From: an uncultured Chloroflexota bacterium
Lineage (GTDB): Bacteria > Chloroflexota > Chloroflexia > Chloroflexales > Chloroflexaceae
DNA: 32,195 nucleotides
Assembly (NCBI GenBank): GCA_937120965.1
Contig: CAKZKA010000303.1
Location: forward strand, 1 to 32,195
Direction of reading: 5' to 3'
Shown: in pieces, positions 15,801 to 22,819 of the stretch
Position numbering within the stretch: the first letter of the stretch is position 1
How the letters are laid out: every line of letters starts with the position of its first letter
Made by a program: the position numbers and the translations under genes
Notes under the pieces: model-generated
What the model saw: only the letters and a program-made list of their open reading frames with translations
What the model was told of the DNA's origin: nothing
Databases searched by the model: none

Positions 15801-16048
15801 CGGTTATGCACATTGTCCGGGTCGCCCTCGGTATTAACGATGTGACCGTAGACATCGGTGGCAACCAGCACGCCACATCCCACACTACAGTAAGGGCAGA
15901 CGCTTGTTGCTTCTCCCATACGCTTGTGGAGGGGAAAGATAGTTGCTGTTGCACCCGCCGCAGCGGCTGCCGCGCTGCCGGTAGGTAATAGCAAACCACC
16001 TGCGACCACGCCGGTCGCTTTCAGAAAGTCGCGCCTCGACACTTTCAT
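12899..16048 (-). CDS. fdhA: Formate dehydrogenase alpha subunit, Tat-exported, Cys-type
   Basis: The 1049-residue molybdopterin oxidoreductase oxidises formate to CO2 at a Mo/W-bisPGD centre. The N-terminus has a twin-arginine signal (SRRDFLK, 4-10, then a hydrophobic Ala/Gly stretch), so the enzyme acts outside the cytoplasm. One [4Fe-4S] cluster is bound by C51, C54, C58 and C87. The metal ligand is C190, followed by H191 (ARLCHSSTV). E. coli FdnG has selenocysteine here, so this is the Cys form and no Sec insertion is needed. Length is close to FdnG (1015). A strong GGAGGAAG precedes the ATG. It is the first gene of the five-gene operon, with a roughly 400-nt leader and a conserved upstream module. 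Confidence 0.96.
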   Translation of the reverse strand: MKVSRRDFLKATGVVAGGLLLPTGSAAAAAAGATATIFPLHKRMGEATSVCPYCSVGCGVLVATDVYGHIVNTEGDPDNVHNRGTLCSKAQSITQLSTDPKRLRKVLYRAPYSTTWEEKSWDWAIARIARRVKATRDATFREKDGEVTVNRTEGIAWLGGAANNTEDCYLASKFARALGIVYLEHQARLCHSSTVGALAPTFGRGAMTNHWVDLKNSDVFLVIGSNPAENHPISFRWITKAMEERGARLIVADPRFTRSAARADLYVPFRSGTDIAFIGGLINYTIQNRLYNEEYIKAYTNALTLIHPDYQGPDELDGLFAGYDPEKRTYDPATWQYQTEKVRVKVKERDASGNEVEVEKEATVPKQAASLEDPHTVFSILKRHFARYTPEMVERICGTPRERFLEVARIYCATGAPDKAGTILYAMGTTQHTVGAQNIRAYAILQLLLGNIGIPGGGVNALRGESNVQGSTDMGLLYQDLPGYLGLPTVKQPDYQTFVAKYSKTSFWANGPRFFNSMMKAWFGDKANSQNNFAYDYIPKRSGDYSFMPMFEALHQGIIKGMFVMGQNPFVSGPNARFEREAFANLDWLVVMELFDTETASFWRAPGVNSAAIKTEVFLLPAAAAMEKAGSVVNSGRVIQWRNKVANPPGEAKEDIWILDRMMRAIKAVYQGSTAAKDRPILDLVWDYGDPPQAERVAREMNGYALEDVKDTSDKVLVAAGGVMPSFATIASAANPEAIACGAWIYSGYWAPADDGTGVVMPAARRRGQNDPGGVGTHPYWAWTWPANRHIIYNRASARPDGTPWSEARKLIWWDATQKKWTGYDVPDFPITKAPDAQGNPAGTSLAAQSGTDAFLMKPDGKAWLFAPSGLNEGPLPEHYEPLEAPVANPLSHTQFNPVVKVFDTNRGQDIGDNVGAPDRFPIVCTTFRLTEHWQSGAMTRYLPWPSEAQPGMFVEISKALAAERGIRNGDLIEVVSARGAIKAIAMVTARWQPYTIDGRLVHHIGMPWHFAWQGIARGASANDLTPHVGDGNTNIPEYKAFLVDVRKL

Positions 16049-16383
16049 TGTGGCTTCCTCCTCACGTGGAGCATGGGTTGTTTAGAGCGCTGGCGTGATG
16101 GTACTCCTCTAGCTCACCAATCGAAATCCATACTGATAGTAGTTGGGGTGTGGAGAGCACCCCATCCTTCTATCCCCGGAGCGAGCGAACTTCCATCCGG
16201 ACATTCAGTAGGAACAAACCCGCCAGACGCAGCAGTACGGCTTGCCAGCCATCAGGCACTGGCTTGAGCTGCCGCTACGTGTGCTGCCACGCACCGATGC
16301 GATGCTCCGCAGGGTGCGCGAAAGCAGGGTTGCACGCTACAGCCAACCCCGAGCGACTCGGCAGTCGTGCGTACTCTCTCCAG
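16049..16383 (-). promoter_or_regulatory. Long untranslated leader of the formate dehydrogenase operon
   Basis: If transcription begins near 16449 the leader is about 395 nt. I find no gene here on either strand. The part nearest the hairpin is not obviously conserved with the MFS leader. No Moco- or tungsten-cofactor riboswitch could be recognised by eye, although such a regulator would make sense upstream of this gene; a covariance-model search for the Moco RNA motif would settle that. Confidence 0.35.
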
Positions 16384-16611
16384 CCCGGTGTAATCGTACA
16401 CCGGTGTGGGTAGAACTTCAGGCTTCAGAGCAGGTGGTGTTTAGCGGCATCGTACAGGAAACCGCAAAAAATGAAATAACTGTTTCGTAAACTAGAGGTA
16501 AATCTTCTGCAACTGAAGGTTTCGCGAGCGGGATATTCGAGCTGTAGAATTGTGTTTTTATCAACTATGCGTGGATTTTGTGCAACAGTCGAGATGGAAC
16601 AATGTCCGCTC
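16384..16611 (-). promoter_or_regulatory. Conserved regulatory module upstream of the formate dehydrogenase operon (module B)
   Basis: This is the counterpart of 8940-9172. On the minus strand, site 2 (16555-16586) has GTTGC-N6-TCCAC-N6-TTGAT and site 1 (16483-16513) has GTTGC-N6-TTTAC-N6-TTTAC. They are again 73 bp apart. A -35-like TTTCAT (16471-16476), 16 bp and a -10-like TACGAT (16449-16454) follow, then GCCGCTAA and the hairpin CCGGTGT/ACACCGG at about 16384-16403. Order, spacing and orientation equal those of module A while the filler sequence has diverged, which suggests selection on the sites. Confidence 0.78.
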
Positions 16612-16737
16612 TACATCGCGCCAGGAGGGGCGCGGTCTAACCCATTGCCCCTCCCGCGCTCTCCCACGACCACCCCACCGCGAGGCGCGGTTAGAAAGGG
16701 AGGTTACCTTATGTGAACAGCGTCGCACGCCCAGCTT

Positions 16738-16766
16738 TTGACGCAGCACCCGGCGTAAGGTACGAT
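16738..16766 (+). promoter_or_regulatory. Sigma70-type promoter of the first crotonase gene
   Basis: TTGACG (16738-16743), a 17-bp spacer and TACGAT (16761-16766) form a near-consensus promoter. Transcription would start about 45 bp before the ATG at 16820. The region between module B and this promoter has no visible gene. Confidence 0.7.
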
Positions 16767-16819
16767 AAGGACTATCCTGCTCGCGCCGCCAGCGTGCGGT
16801 CGAACCAAGGGGAGGCTTT

Positions 16820-17596
16820 ATGTCCGACGAGCAACTGGTGCTCTCTACCACCGATGGTCACGTAGCAACCCTGACCCTCAACCGCCCGAAGGCGCTCAAC
16901 GCCCTCAATTCGGCCCTGATTGACGCGCTGATCGCGGCCCTGGAGCAGTGCGAGGCCGATGCGCAGATCCGCGTCGTGGTGCTGACCGGCGGGCCGCGCG
17001 CCTTCGCTGCCGGGGCGGATATCAAGGCGATGGCCGAGGCATCGCCTATGGGCATGCTTACCAGTCGCGCCATCGAGCGGTGGGCGCGCATTGCCGCCTT
17101 TCGCAAGCCGCTGATCGCCGCGGTGAGTGGCTATGCGCTAGGCGGCGGCTGCGAACTGGCGATGATGTGCGATATGATCGTCGCCAGCGAAACCGCGCAG
17201 TTTGGACAGCCGGAGATCAACCTCGGGATCATTCCCGGTGCAGGCGGCACCCAGCGCCTCACGCGCGCCATCGGCCCTTACCGCGCGATGGAGCTGGTCC
17301 TCACCGGCGCGACGCTCTCGGCCCGGGAGGCCTATCAGTATGGTCTGGTCAACCGCCTGGCGCCAGTGGAGAGCTTTCTCCAGGAAGCGCAGCGCCTGGC
17401 TGCCCAGGTGGCTGAGAAGGCGCCCCTCGCGGCGCAACTGGCTAAAGAGGCTGTGCGGGCCGCTGCTGAGACGACGCTGCGCGAGGGGTTGGCGATTGAG
17501 CTGCGTAACTTTTACTTGCTCTTCGATACCGAGGACCAGAAGGAAGGCATGCGCGCTTTTATCGAGAAGCGTCCGCCAACGTTCCAGGGTCGTTGA
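16820..17596 (+). CDS. Enoyl-CoA hydratase (crotonase family)
   Basis: The 258-residue cytosolic enzyme should hydrate trans-2-enoyl-CoA to 3-hydroxyacyl-CoA in fatty acid or amino acid breakdown. The oxyanion-hole segments are AAGADIKAM (63-71) and GYALGGGCELA (104-114). Both catalytic glutamates of true hydratases are present, E112 and E132, with the 20-residue spacing of rat mitochondrial hydratase (E144/E164). GRGGGAGG-type Shine-Dalgarno (GGGGAGG) precedes the ATG and a good promoter lies 55 bp upstream. The stop codon is followed directly by the palindrome GGAGAAACCGGGTTTCTCC. No acyl-CoA dehydrogenase or thiolase gene is adjacent, so the pathway is not fixed. Confidence 0.92.
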   Translation: MSDEQLVLSTTDGHVATLTLNRPKALNALNSALIDALIAALEQCEADAQIRVVVLTGGPRAFAAGADIKAMAEASPMGMLTSRAIERWARIAAFRKPLIAAVSGYALGGGCELAMMCDMIVASETAQFGQPEINLGIIPGAGGTQRLTRAIGPYRAMELVLTGATLSAREAYQYGLVNRLAPVESFLQEAQRLAAQVAEKAPLAAQLAKEAVRAAAETTLREGLAIELRNFYLLFDTEDQKEGMRAFIEKRPPTFQGR

Positions 17597-17815
17597 GGAG
17601 AAACCGGGTTTCTCCACGCCTCTGCCTGCCGGGGTGGCAGGCCCTCCGTATCGGGAGGGTTTGCAGCGTTCTGCCCCTCCCAGCCTCCCCCCGCCGGGGG
17701 GAGGCGCCCGGTTCCCTCCTCCAGGGGGGAAGGTGTGGGAGGGCTGCGCCCTCCCAAAAATAAACCTGTTTTCGTCTTGTCTGTGTGCGGCGCGGCCGCA
17801 GGGACGGCTGGCACA
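17597..17815. repeat. Spacer repeats between the crotonase genes
   Basis: The palindrome GGAGAAACCGGGTTTCTCC (17597-17615) abuts the stop codon; relative to consensus it has a paired change in both arms. At 17737-17815 lies a two-hairpin module: GGGAGGGC-TGC-GCCCTCCC followed by AAAAATAAACCTGTTTT, then GTGCGGCGCGGCCGCA. A close relative lies directly in front of gnd (26750-26830). The first hairpin could end transcription of the upstream gene. Confidence 0.75.
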
Positions 17816-17835
17816 ATAAACGAAGGGACCCCCAT

Positions 17836-18612
17836 ATGGATACAACCGTCCTCTACGCGGTCTCAGACCGTGTTGCAACCCTGACGTTGAACCGCCCTGA
17901 GGTGTTCAACGCGCTGAACGCGCACCTGCACGCCGATCTTCTGGCGGCCCTGCAGCAGGCCGAGCGCGACCCGGAGGTCCGTGCCGTGGTGATCACCGGT
18001 GCGGGGAAAGCGTTTTGCTCAGGTCAGGATCTGCGCGAGTTTCCGACTGAGGGCGCCGCAACGCTGATCGGCCAGCGTCTGCGCCAGAGCTACAACCCGC
18101 TGGTTACCAAACTGCGCACCCTGCCGAAACCGGTGATCGCGGCCATCAATGGCGTGGCCGCCGGGGCCGGTCTCAGCCTGGCCCTGGCGTGCGATCTGCG
18201 CCTGGCCGCCGAGGGGGCGCGCCTGGTGGTGGCTTTTGCCCGCATCGGCCTGATCCCCGATTGTGGGATGACCTACACCCTCCCCCGGCTGATCGGCCAG
18301 GCCCGCGCCTTTGAACTGGCAGCCCGCGGCGGTGAACTCGATGCCGCCACCGCGCTCCAGTGGGGCATGCTCAATCGGGTGACGCCCGATGCGGAGTTGC
18401 CGCAGGCGGCCCGCGACCTCGCCGCCGAGCTGGCCCGGGGTCCCTCCCTGGCCATCAGTCTCATCAAGCGCAGTCTTGAGTTTTCGCAGCACACCACGCT
18501 CGAAGCGGCCCTGAACTACGAGGCCATGGCCCAGGAGGCCGCCGGGGCCCATCCAGACTTCACCGAGGGGGTGGCCGCCTTCCGCGAGAAGCGCCAGCCA
18601 CGGTTTGGCTGA
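17836..18612 (+). CDS. Crotonase-family isomerase, PaaG-like
   Basis: The 258-residue crotonase-fold enzyme differs from its neighbour. The first catalytic Glu position is Ser (GAGLSLALACD, S114) and the second site reads IGLIPDCG with D142. This Asp-only arrangement is that of PaaG-type 1,2-epoxyphenylacetyl-CoA isomerases and related enoyl-CoA isomerases. Either an isomerase in aromatic acid breakdown or a delta3-delta2-enoyl-CoA isomerase is plausible. No other paa gene is present in the window. The ATG at 17836 has AAGGGA upstream; an in-frame ATG 51 bp earlier lies inside a repeat hairpin and was rejected. The next gene starts 29 bp after its stop, so the two may be cotranscribed. Confidence 0.85.
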   Translation: MDTTVLYAVSDRVATLTLNRPEVFNALNAHLHADLLAALQQAERDPEVRAVVITGAGKAFCSGQDLREFPTEGAATLIGQRLRQSYNPLVTKLRTLPKPVIAAINGVAAGAGLSLALACDLRLAAEGARLVVAFARIGLIPDCGMTYTLPRLIGQARAFELAARGGELDAATALQWGMLNRVTPDAELPQAARDLAAELARGPSLAISLIKRSLEFSQHTTLEAALNYEAMAQEAAGAHPDFTEGVAAFREKRQPRFG

Positions 18613-18641
18613 TCTCCTTTTGATTGCCCGGAGCTACCCCG

Positions 18642-20444
18642 ATGCACCAGCGTGTCCCTGAGCGCAATGAGATTCCCGTTGAATACACCTGGGATGCTGC
18701 CAGCGTCTTCGCCAGTGAGGCCGACTGGGCCGCGGCAGTGGGCAGGGTCACCAGTCGGATGGAGGAGCTTGCCATCTACCGTGGTCGCCTCGCTGACGGC
18801 CCGGCAACCCTGGCCGACTACCTCGCCCTGGCCGAGGAGTTGCTCCGCACCACGGCGCAGATCGGTGTCTACGCCCGCATGTTCTACACCGTCAACACCG
18901 CCGACGCGGCGGCCCAGGCTCGCGTGGATCGGGCCACGACGCTCACGGCGCGGCTGGGGGCCGCGCTGGCCTTTGGCGAGCCGGAAATGCTCGCCATCGG
19001 GGCGGAGCGGCTGCGCGAATGGACCAGGAGCGAGCCGCGCCTGGCCCACTATGCGCACCACTTCGAGCGTCTTGCCCGCCGCGCCGCCCACGTGCGCTCG
19101 GCTGAGGTCGAGGAGTTGTTGCGCCAGATCGGCGAACCTTTCGTGGCCGCCAGCGCCACCCACGCAATCCTCGCCAATGCCGATCTGCGCTTCGCTCCGG
19201 CTCAGGATACGCAAGGCGAATCCTTCGAGATTGCTCAGGGCACCATCAACGCGCTGCTGACCCACCCCGACCGACAGGTGCGCCGCAGCGCCTGGGAAAG
19301 CTACGCCGATGCCCATCTGGCGCTCAAACACACCCAGGCCAGTTGCCTGGCCACGGGGGTCAAGCAAAACGTCTTTATCGCCCGCGCGCGGCGCTACTGC
19401 TCGGCGCTCGAAGCCGCCCTGGCGCCCAACGATATTCCGCTGGAGGTCTTTCACAACCTGATCGCCACCTTCCGCCAGCACCTGCCGGTGTGGCACCGCT
19501 ACTGGCGCCTGCGCCGCAAGGCTCTGGGGCTGGATGCGCTCCAGGTGTATGACATTAAGGCGCCGCTGACCGCAGCGCCGCTCCACGTGCCTTATCCCCA
19601 GGCTGTCACGTGGATCTGTGATGGGATGTGGCCGCTGGGTGAGGAGTACGTGGCCGTGATGCGCCGCGGTCTCACCGAGCAACGCTGGGTGGATGTGTAC
19701 CCCAACCGGGGCAAACGCGCTGGCGCCTTCTCGATGGGATCGCCGGGGACCCACCCGTTCATTATGATGTCGTACAACGACGACATCTTCAGCCTCAGCA
19801 CCCTGGCCCACGAACTGGGCCACTCGATGCACTCCTACTACACGCGGGCCACCCAACCCTTCGTCTATGCCAATTATGGCCTCTTTCTCGCCGAAGTTGC
19901 CTCGAACTTCAACCAGGCCCTCGTGCGCGCCCATCTCCTGACCCGGCTTCAGGAACGCCACGCGCAGATCAGCATCCTCGAAGAGGCCCTCTCAAACTTC
20001 CATCGCTACTTCTTCGTTATGCCCACCTTGGCTCGCTTTGAACTCGAGATCCACGAACGGGTTGAACGGGGTGAGGCCCTCACCGCCGACAGCCTGATCG
20101 CCCTGATGGCCGACCTCTTCGCCGAGGGCTACGGCGATGAAGTGGTTATGGATCGCGAGCGCGTCGGCGCGACCTGGATGCAGTTCTCCACCCACCTCTA
20201 CGCCAACTTCTACACCTACCAGTACGCCACCGGTATCTCCGGCGCCCACGCCCTCGCCGAAGGGGTGCTGGCCGGCGTTCCCGGCGCCGCCGAACGCTAC
20301 CTGGACTTCCTGAAGGCCGGCAGCTCGCGCTACCCCCTCGACATCCTGCGCCACGCCGGGGTGGATCTGGCTTTCCCTGAACCCGTGCAACGGGCCTTTG
20401 CCGTGCTCGAAGGGTACATCGCGCGGCTCGAAACACTGATGTGA
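18642..20444 (+). CDS. pepF: Oligoendopeptidase F (peptidase M3B)
   Basis: The 600-residue cytosolic zinc metallopeptidase of the M3 family cleaves peptides of about 7-20 residues. The zinc site is H390-E391-x-x-H394 in [10 protein letters not shown] with the third ligand E418 (LAEVASNF). The [14 protein letters not shown] block (about 352-365) and a late Tyr-rich [12 protein letters not shown] block (substrate binding) are typical. Length matches PepF (about 600). I preferred the ATG at 18642, with GGAG upstream, to a TTG 18 bp earlier. The stop TGA lies within the boundary motif of the following spacer repeat, so the last two residues (Leu-Met) are probably repeat-derived. Confidence 0.93.
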   Translation: MHQRVPERNEIPVEYTWDAASVFASEADWAAAVGRVTSRMEELAIYRGRLADGPATLADYLALAEELLRTTAQIGVYARMFYTVNTADAAAQARVDRATTLTARLGAALAFGEPEMLAIGAERLREWTRSEPRLAHYAHHFERLARRAAHVRSAEVEELLRQIGEPFVAASATHAILANADLRFAPAQDTQGESFEIAQGTINALLTHPDRQVRRSAWESYADAHLALKHTQASCLATGVKQNVFIARARRYCSALEAALAPNDIPLEVFHNLIATFRQHLPVWHRYWRLRRKALGLDALQVYDIKAPLTAAPLHVPYPQAVTWICDGMWPLGEEYVAVMRRGLTEQRWVDVYPNRGKRAGAFSMGSPGTHPFIMMSYNDDIFSLSTLAHELGHSMHSYYTRATQPFVYANYGLFLAEVASNFNQALVRAHLLTRLQERHAQISILEEALSNFHRYFFVMPTLARFELEIHERVERGEALTADSLIALMADLFAEGYGDEVVMDRERVGATWMQFSTHLYANFYTYQYATGISGAHALAEGVLAGVPGAAERYLDFLKAGSSRYPLDILRHAGVDLAFPEPVQRAFAVLEGYIARLETLM

Positions 20445-20790
20445 ACATACGGGGAAACCCGGTTTCCCCACCTGCGGTGAGCCTGTCGAACCGCACCCCC
20501 GCCTGTGGGGGCGCCAGCCGCTCCCACCAGCGGTCGGGACATGGGGCAACCGGGTTTCCCCATCCCCCTGCCGGTGGGGGCGCCAGCCGCTCCCACCAGC
20601 GGTCGGGACACGGGGCAACCGGGTTTCCCCATCCCCCTGTCGGTGGGGGTGGCAGCCGCTCCCACCAGCGGTCGGGACATGGGGAACCCGGGTTTCCCCA
20701 CATCCCCGCCTGTGGGGGCGTCAGCCGCTCCCACCAGCGGACGGGACACGGGGAAACCCGGTTTCCCCATACTCCCGCCTATGGGGCGGC
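20445..20790. repeat. Four-unit 69-bp tandem array with palindromes
   Basis: A perfect palindrome follows the pepF stop (20451-20469). After a GGTGAGCCTGTCGAACC block comes a unit containing CTCCCACCAG at 20521, 20590, 20659 and 20728, an exact 69-bp period. Each unit carries a palindrome whose arms vary (GGGGCAACCGGGTTTCCCC, GGGGAACCCGGGTTTCCCC), ending with a perfect copy at 20750-20768. From 20790 to 20870 only degenerate repeat sequence is seen. Confidence 0.9.
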
Positions 20791-20874
20791 AAGCCCTCCC
20801 CACCGGGAAGGTTTGGGAGGGCGTAGCCTGCCGCCTGCCCGAGGAGAGCCTTCGTGGGGCGCCTGTCGTACCCT

Positions 20875-20903
20875 TTGAACCCCTACTCGACCGGTTGTAG
20901 CAT
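20875..20903 (+). promoter_or_regulatory. Candidate promoter of the expansin gene
   Basis: TTGAAC (20875-20880), a 17-bp spacer and TAGCAT (20898-20903) lie about 100 bp before the ATG at 21003. An AAGGGAG Shine-Dalgarno precedes that ATG. The intact promoter-like signal suggests the broken gene was functional until recently. Confidence 0.45.
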
Positions 20904-21002
20904 TGGAGAGGACCATGGTACCAGGCGGACGGCATGCGCGCGCCGCCGAAATGTGCTTAACTGGGGCATGCTGTGGTTAAAAAGAGTTAAGGGAGATCGT
21001 CA

Positions 21003-21773
21003 ATGCCCCATACGCTACGTGTCGTTCTCCTCGTGATAGCTGCGCTGTCAGCGCTGGGCAGCCTGGCCGCAATCGTGGCTCAACCGCGTAACGCCGTCCA
21101 TCTGCCGCTGGTCACTGCCGGCGCCCGCCCGCAGAACGAGTTGCGCACCGGGCGCGCAACGTACTACGCGGCCACCGGCGACGGAAACTGCTCGTTTGGC
21201 CCCTCGCCCGGCGATTTGATGGTCGCCGCAATCAGCCATCAGGACTATGGCAACCCCGACCCCGAAGGCAACCCGTCCGCCGGTCCGGCTGCGGTATACT
21301 GCGGAGCCTATGTCGAGGTCTTCGGAGAACTGGGCAGCGTCGTGGTGTGAATCGTTGACAAGTGCCCCGACGCCGTGTGTACCCGCGGCCATCTCGACCT
21401 CAGCCCGCAGGCCTTTGCCCGCATCGCGCCTCTTGAGAAGGGCATCGTGCCGATCACCTGGCGCGTGATCAGCCCTGAGCTGGGGCGCAATGTCGCGTAC
21501 CACGTCAAAGAGGGCAGCAACCGCTGGTGGACAGCCATCCAGGTGCGCTACCACCGCAACCCGCTTGTGAAGCTGGAGTACCGCAACGCCGCCGGGCAAT
21601 GGCTGCCGCTGGTGCGGCAAGACTACAACTACTTCGTCGGGCGCGATATGGGGCCTGGCCCCTACACGCTGCGCGTGACCGACGCCTACGGTAACGTCAT
21701 CACCGACAGCGGCATTGTCCTCGGCGATGGCGTCGAGACGCCGGGACAAAGCCAGTTTCCGCCCGGGCCGTAG
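21003..21773 (+). pseudogene. Bacterial expansin (EXLX1/YoaJ-like) interrupted by one in-frame TGA
   Basis: Two open segments in the same frame are separated only by TGA at 21348-21350. Together they span 257 codons (stop included) and match bacterial expansins. These are secreted, non-hydrolytic proteins that loosen cellulose and other wall polymers. A signal peptide or anchor covers about 1-26. Domain 1, a double-psi beta-barrel, has T53 (RATYY), D119 (IVDKCP) and D132 (HLDLSPQAF), equivalents of EXLX1 T12, D71 and D82. Domain 2 (CBM63) keeps the aromatic surface: WW in SNRWWTAIQV and Y in QDYNYF. The TGA falls at codon 116 between conserved strands and no other damage is visible. This suggests a recent nonsense mutation (for example CGA to TGA), a sequencing error, or readthrough. 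Confidence 0.85.
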
Positions 21774-21925
21774 GGGCGGGCTGCGCCCTCCCAAACCCTC
21801 TCACCAGGGAGGGGTCTGGGGAAACCCGGTGGCCCCGTCCTCCAACCGCTGTGGGGGCGCCAGGCGCCCCGGCAGGCAGGGGCGTGGGGAAACCCGGTTT
21901 CCCTATATGTTCACATCAGGCTCAT
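21774..21925. repeat. Spacer repeats with two palindromes
   Basis: A hairpin (GGGGCGGGCTGCGCCCTCCC region) is followed by two palindrome copies, GGGGAAACCCGGTGGCCCC near 21820 and GGGGAAACCCGGTTTCCCT near 21886. The boundary motif variant TATGTTCACATCAGG ends the block at about 21906-21920. Confidence 0.75.
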
Positions 21926-21952
21926 TGCGGCGCTCGTCTGCTATTACGCCCC

Positions 21953-21980
21953 TCTAACATCGGTTAGACGTTCATCTAAC
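21953..21980 (+). promoter_or_regulatory. Triple TCTAAC/GTTAGA operator candidate upstream of hsp20
   Basis: TCTAAC (21953-21958), GTTAGA (21963-21968) and TCTAAC (21975-21980) give two overlapping inverted repeats (gaps 4 and 6 bp). The two outer half-sites are exactly 22 bp apart, about two helical turns. It lies 89 bp before the hsp20 ATG. It is not CIRCE (TTAGCACTC-N9-GAGTGCTAA). A repressor or activator of the heat shock gene is plausible; no regulator gene is nearby. Confidence 0.5.
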
Positions 21981-22069
21981 ACTTCCGCGTTACAGTAGCG
22001 CCAGAACGAAGGCGCTGCAAGTGCAGCAATGGACTGCCAGAGTAACGCACACACAAGTGAGGTGGCAAG

Positions 22070-22510
22070 ATGACGAACCTGACCCGTTGGGATCCCTTCC
22101 AGGAGGCGATGACGCTGCGCGAGGCGGTAAACCGCCTGTTTGAGGAGAGCTTCGTGCCGATGGCGCCCGCGCGCGAGGGCAGCTTCGTGCCCGCACTCGA
22201 TCTGAGCGAGACGCCCGAAGCCTACATCGTTGAGCTGGCCGTGCCCGGGATGAAGGCTGAGGACTTGAATGTGACTATCGAGAACGGTGTGCTCTCGATC
22301 AGCGGTGAGGTGAAGAAGAGCGTTGAGGAGCAGGAGCGCAACTACCATCGCATCGAGCGCCGCTATGGCCGCTTCTGCCGCACCGTCACTCTGCCGAGCA
22401 CGGTTCGTGGCGACGCCATCGAGGCCCGCCTGGAGCACGGCGTGCTGACCCTGCGCGTGCCGAAGGCCGAGGAGGTGAAGCCGCGCAAGATCACGATCAA
22501 CGTCGGCTGA
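22070..22510 (+). CDS. hsp20: Small heat shock protein, Hsp20/alpha-crystallin family
   Basis: The 146-residue ATP-independent holdase chaperone binds unfolding proteins in the cytosol as large oligomers. The N-terminal region (1-40) begins MTNLTRWDPFQEAMTLREAV, a very common Hsp20 start. The alpha-crystallin domain covers about 42-135, with VELAVPGMKAEDLNVTIENGVL in the middle and GVLTLRVPKAEE near its end. A short C-terminal tail contains ITINV, a possible I-x-I/V contact motif. GAGGTGG precedes the ATG. A triple-site operator candidate lies upstream and a strong terminator downstream, so it is a single-gene unit. Confidence 0.95.
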   Translation: MTNLTRWDPFQEAMTLREAVNRLFEESFVPMAPAREGSFVPALDLSETPEAYIVELAVPGMKAEDLNVTIENGVLSISGEVKKSVEEQERNYHRIERRYGRFCRTVTLPSTVRGDAIEARLEHGVLTLRVPKAEEVKPRKITINVG

Positions 22511-22532
22511 TCGCGTGGCGTAGACGCAGTGG

Positions 22533-22565
22533 AATGGGAGGGGTTCGCCCCTCCCATTTGTGTTT
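22533..22565 (+). terminator. Intrinsic terminator of hsp20 with UUCG tetraloop
   Basis: AATGGGAGGGG (22533-22543) pairs perfectly with CCCCTCCCATT (22548-22558) around a TTCG loop. TGTGTTTG follows. An 11-bp stem with a UUCG loop is very stable; the U tract is short, but position 22 bp after the stop codon fits. Confidence 0.85.
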
Positions 22566-22599
22566 GCGCCAGACATCCGTGCGGCTGCATCGCGCGCCG

Positions 22600-22819
22600 C
22601 CTCCCCGGGCAGGGGTATGGGGAAACCCGGTTTCCCCTCGCTCCTTCGAGCGCGTCGTGGGCGGGCTACACCCTCCCCCATCCTCCCGCCAGGGAGGGGG
22701 GTGGGGAAACCCGGTTTCCCCACGCTCCTTCGAGCGCGTCGTGGGCGGGCTACGCCCTCCCCCATCCTCCCGCCAGGGAGGGGGGTGGGGAAACCCGGTT
22801 TCCCCATATGTTCAGGTCA
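22600..22819. repeat. Two 84-bp tandem units with perfect palindromes
   Basis: Perfect GGGGAAACCCGGTTTCCCC copies lie at 22619-22637, 22703-22721 and 22787-22805. The sequence between them (CTCCTTCGAGCGCGTCGTGG and a CGCCCTCCCCCATCC block) repeats with an 84-bp period. The boundary variant TATGTTCAGGTCAG ends at 22820 and its TCA is the stop codon of the second fdhD. Confidence 0.9.

Noticed and set aside
12899-16048. Selenocysteine codon in the FDH alpha subunit
   Set aside because: The metal-ligand position is a normal Cys codon (C190) and the frame has no internal TGA.
16049-16383. Molybdenum or tungsten cofactor riboswitch in the FDH leader
   Set aside because: Functionally attractive, but I could not recognise the conserved core by eye; left for a covariance search.
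16449-16476. Sigma54 (-24/-12) promoter in the shared module
   Set aside because: No TGGCAC-N5-TTGC pattern is present at the conserved site; a sigma70-like TTTCAT/TACGAT pair fits better.
20505-20770. CRISPR array suggested by regular repeats
   Set aside because: Repeat and 'spacer' parts are both repeated in each 69-bp unit, there are no unique spacers, and no cas gene is present.
21348-21350. TGA in the expansin read as selenocysteine
   Set aside because: No SECIS-like hairpin was recognised just downstream, expansins have no Cys or Sec role at this site, and the neighbouring FDH uses Cys.
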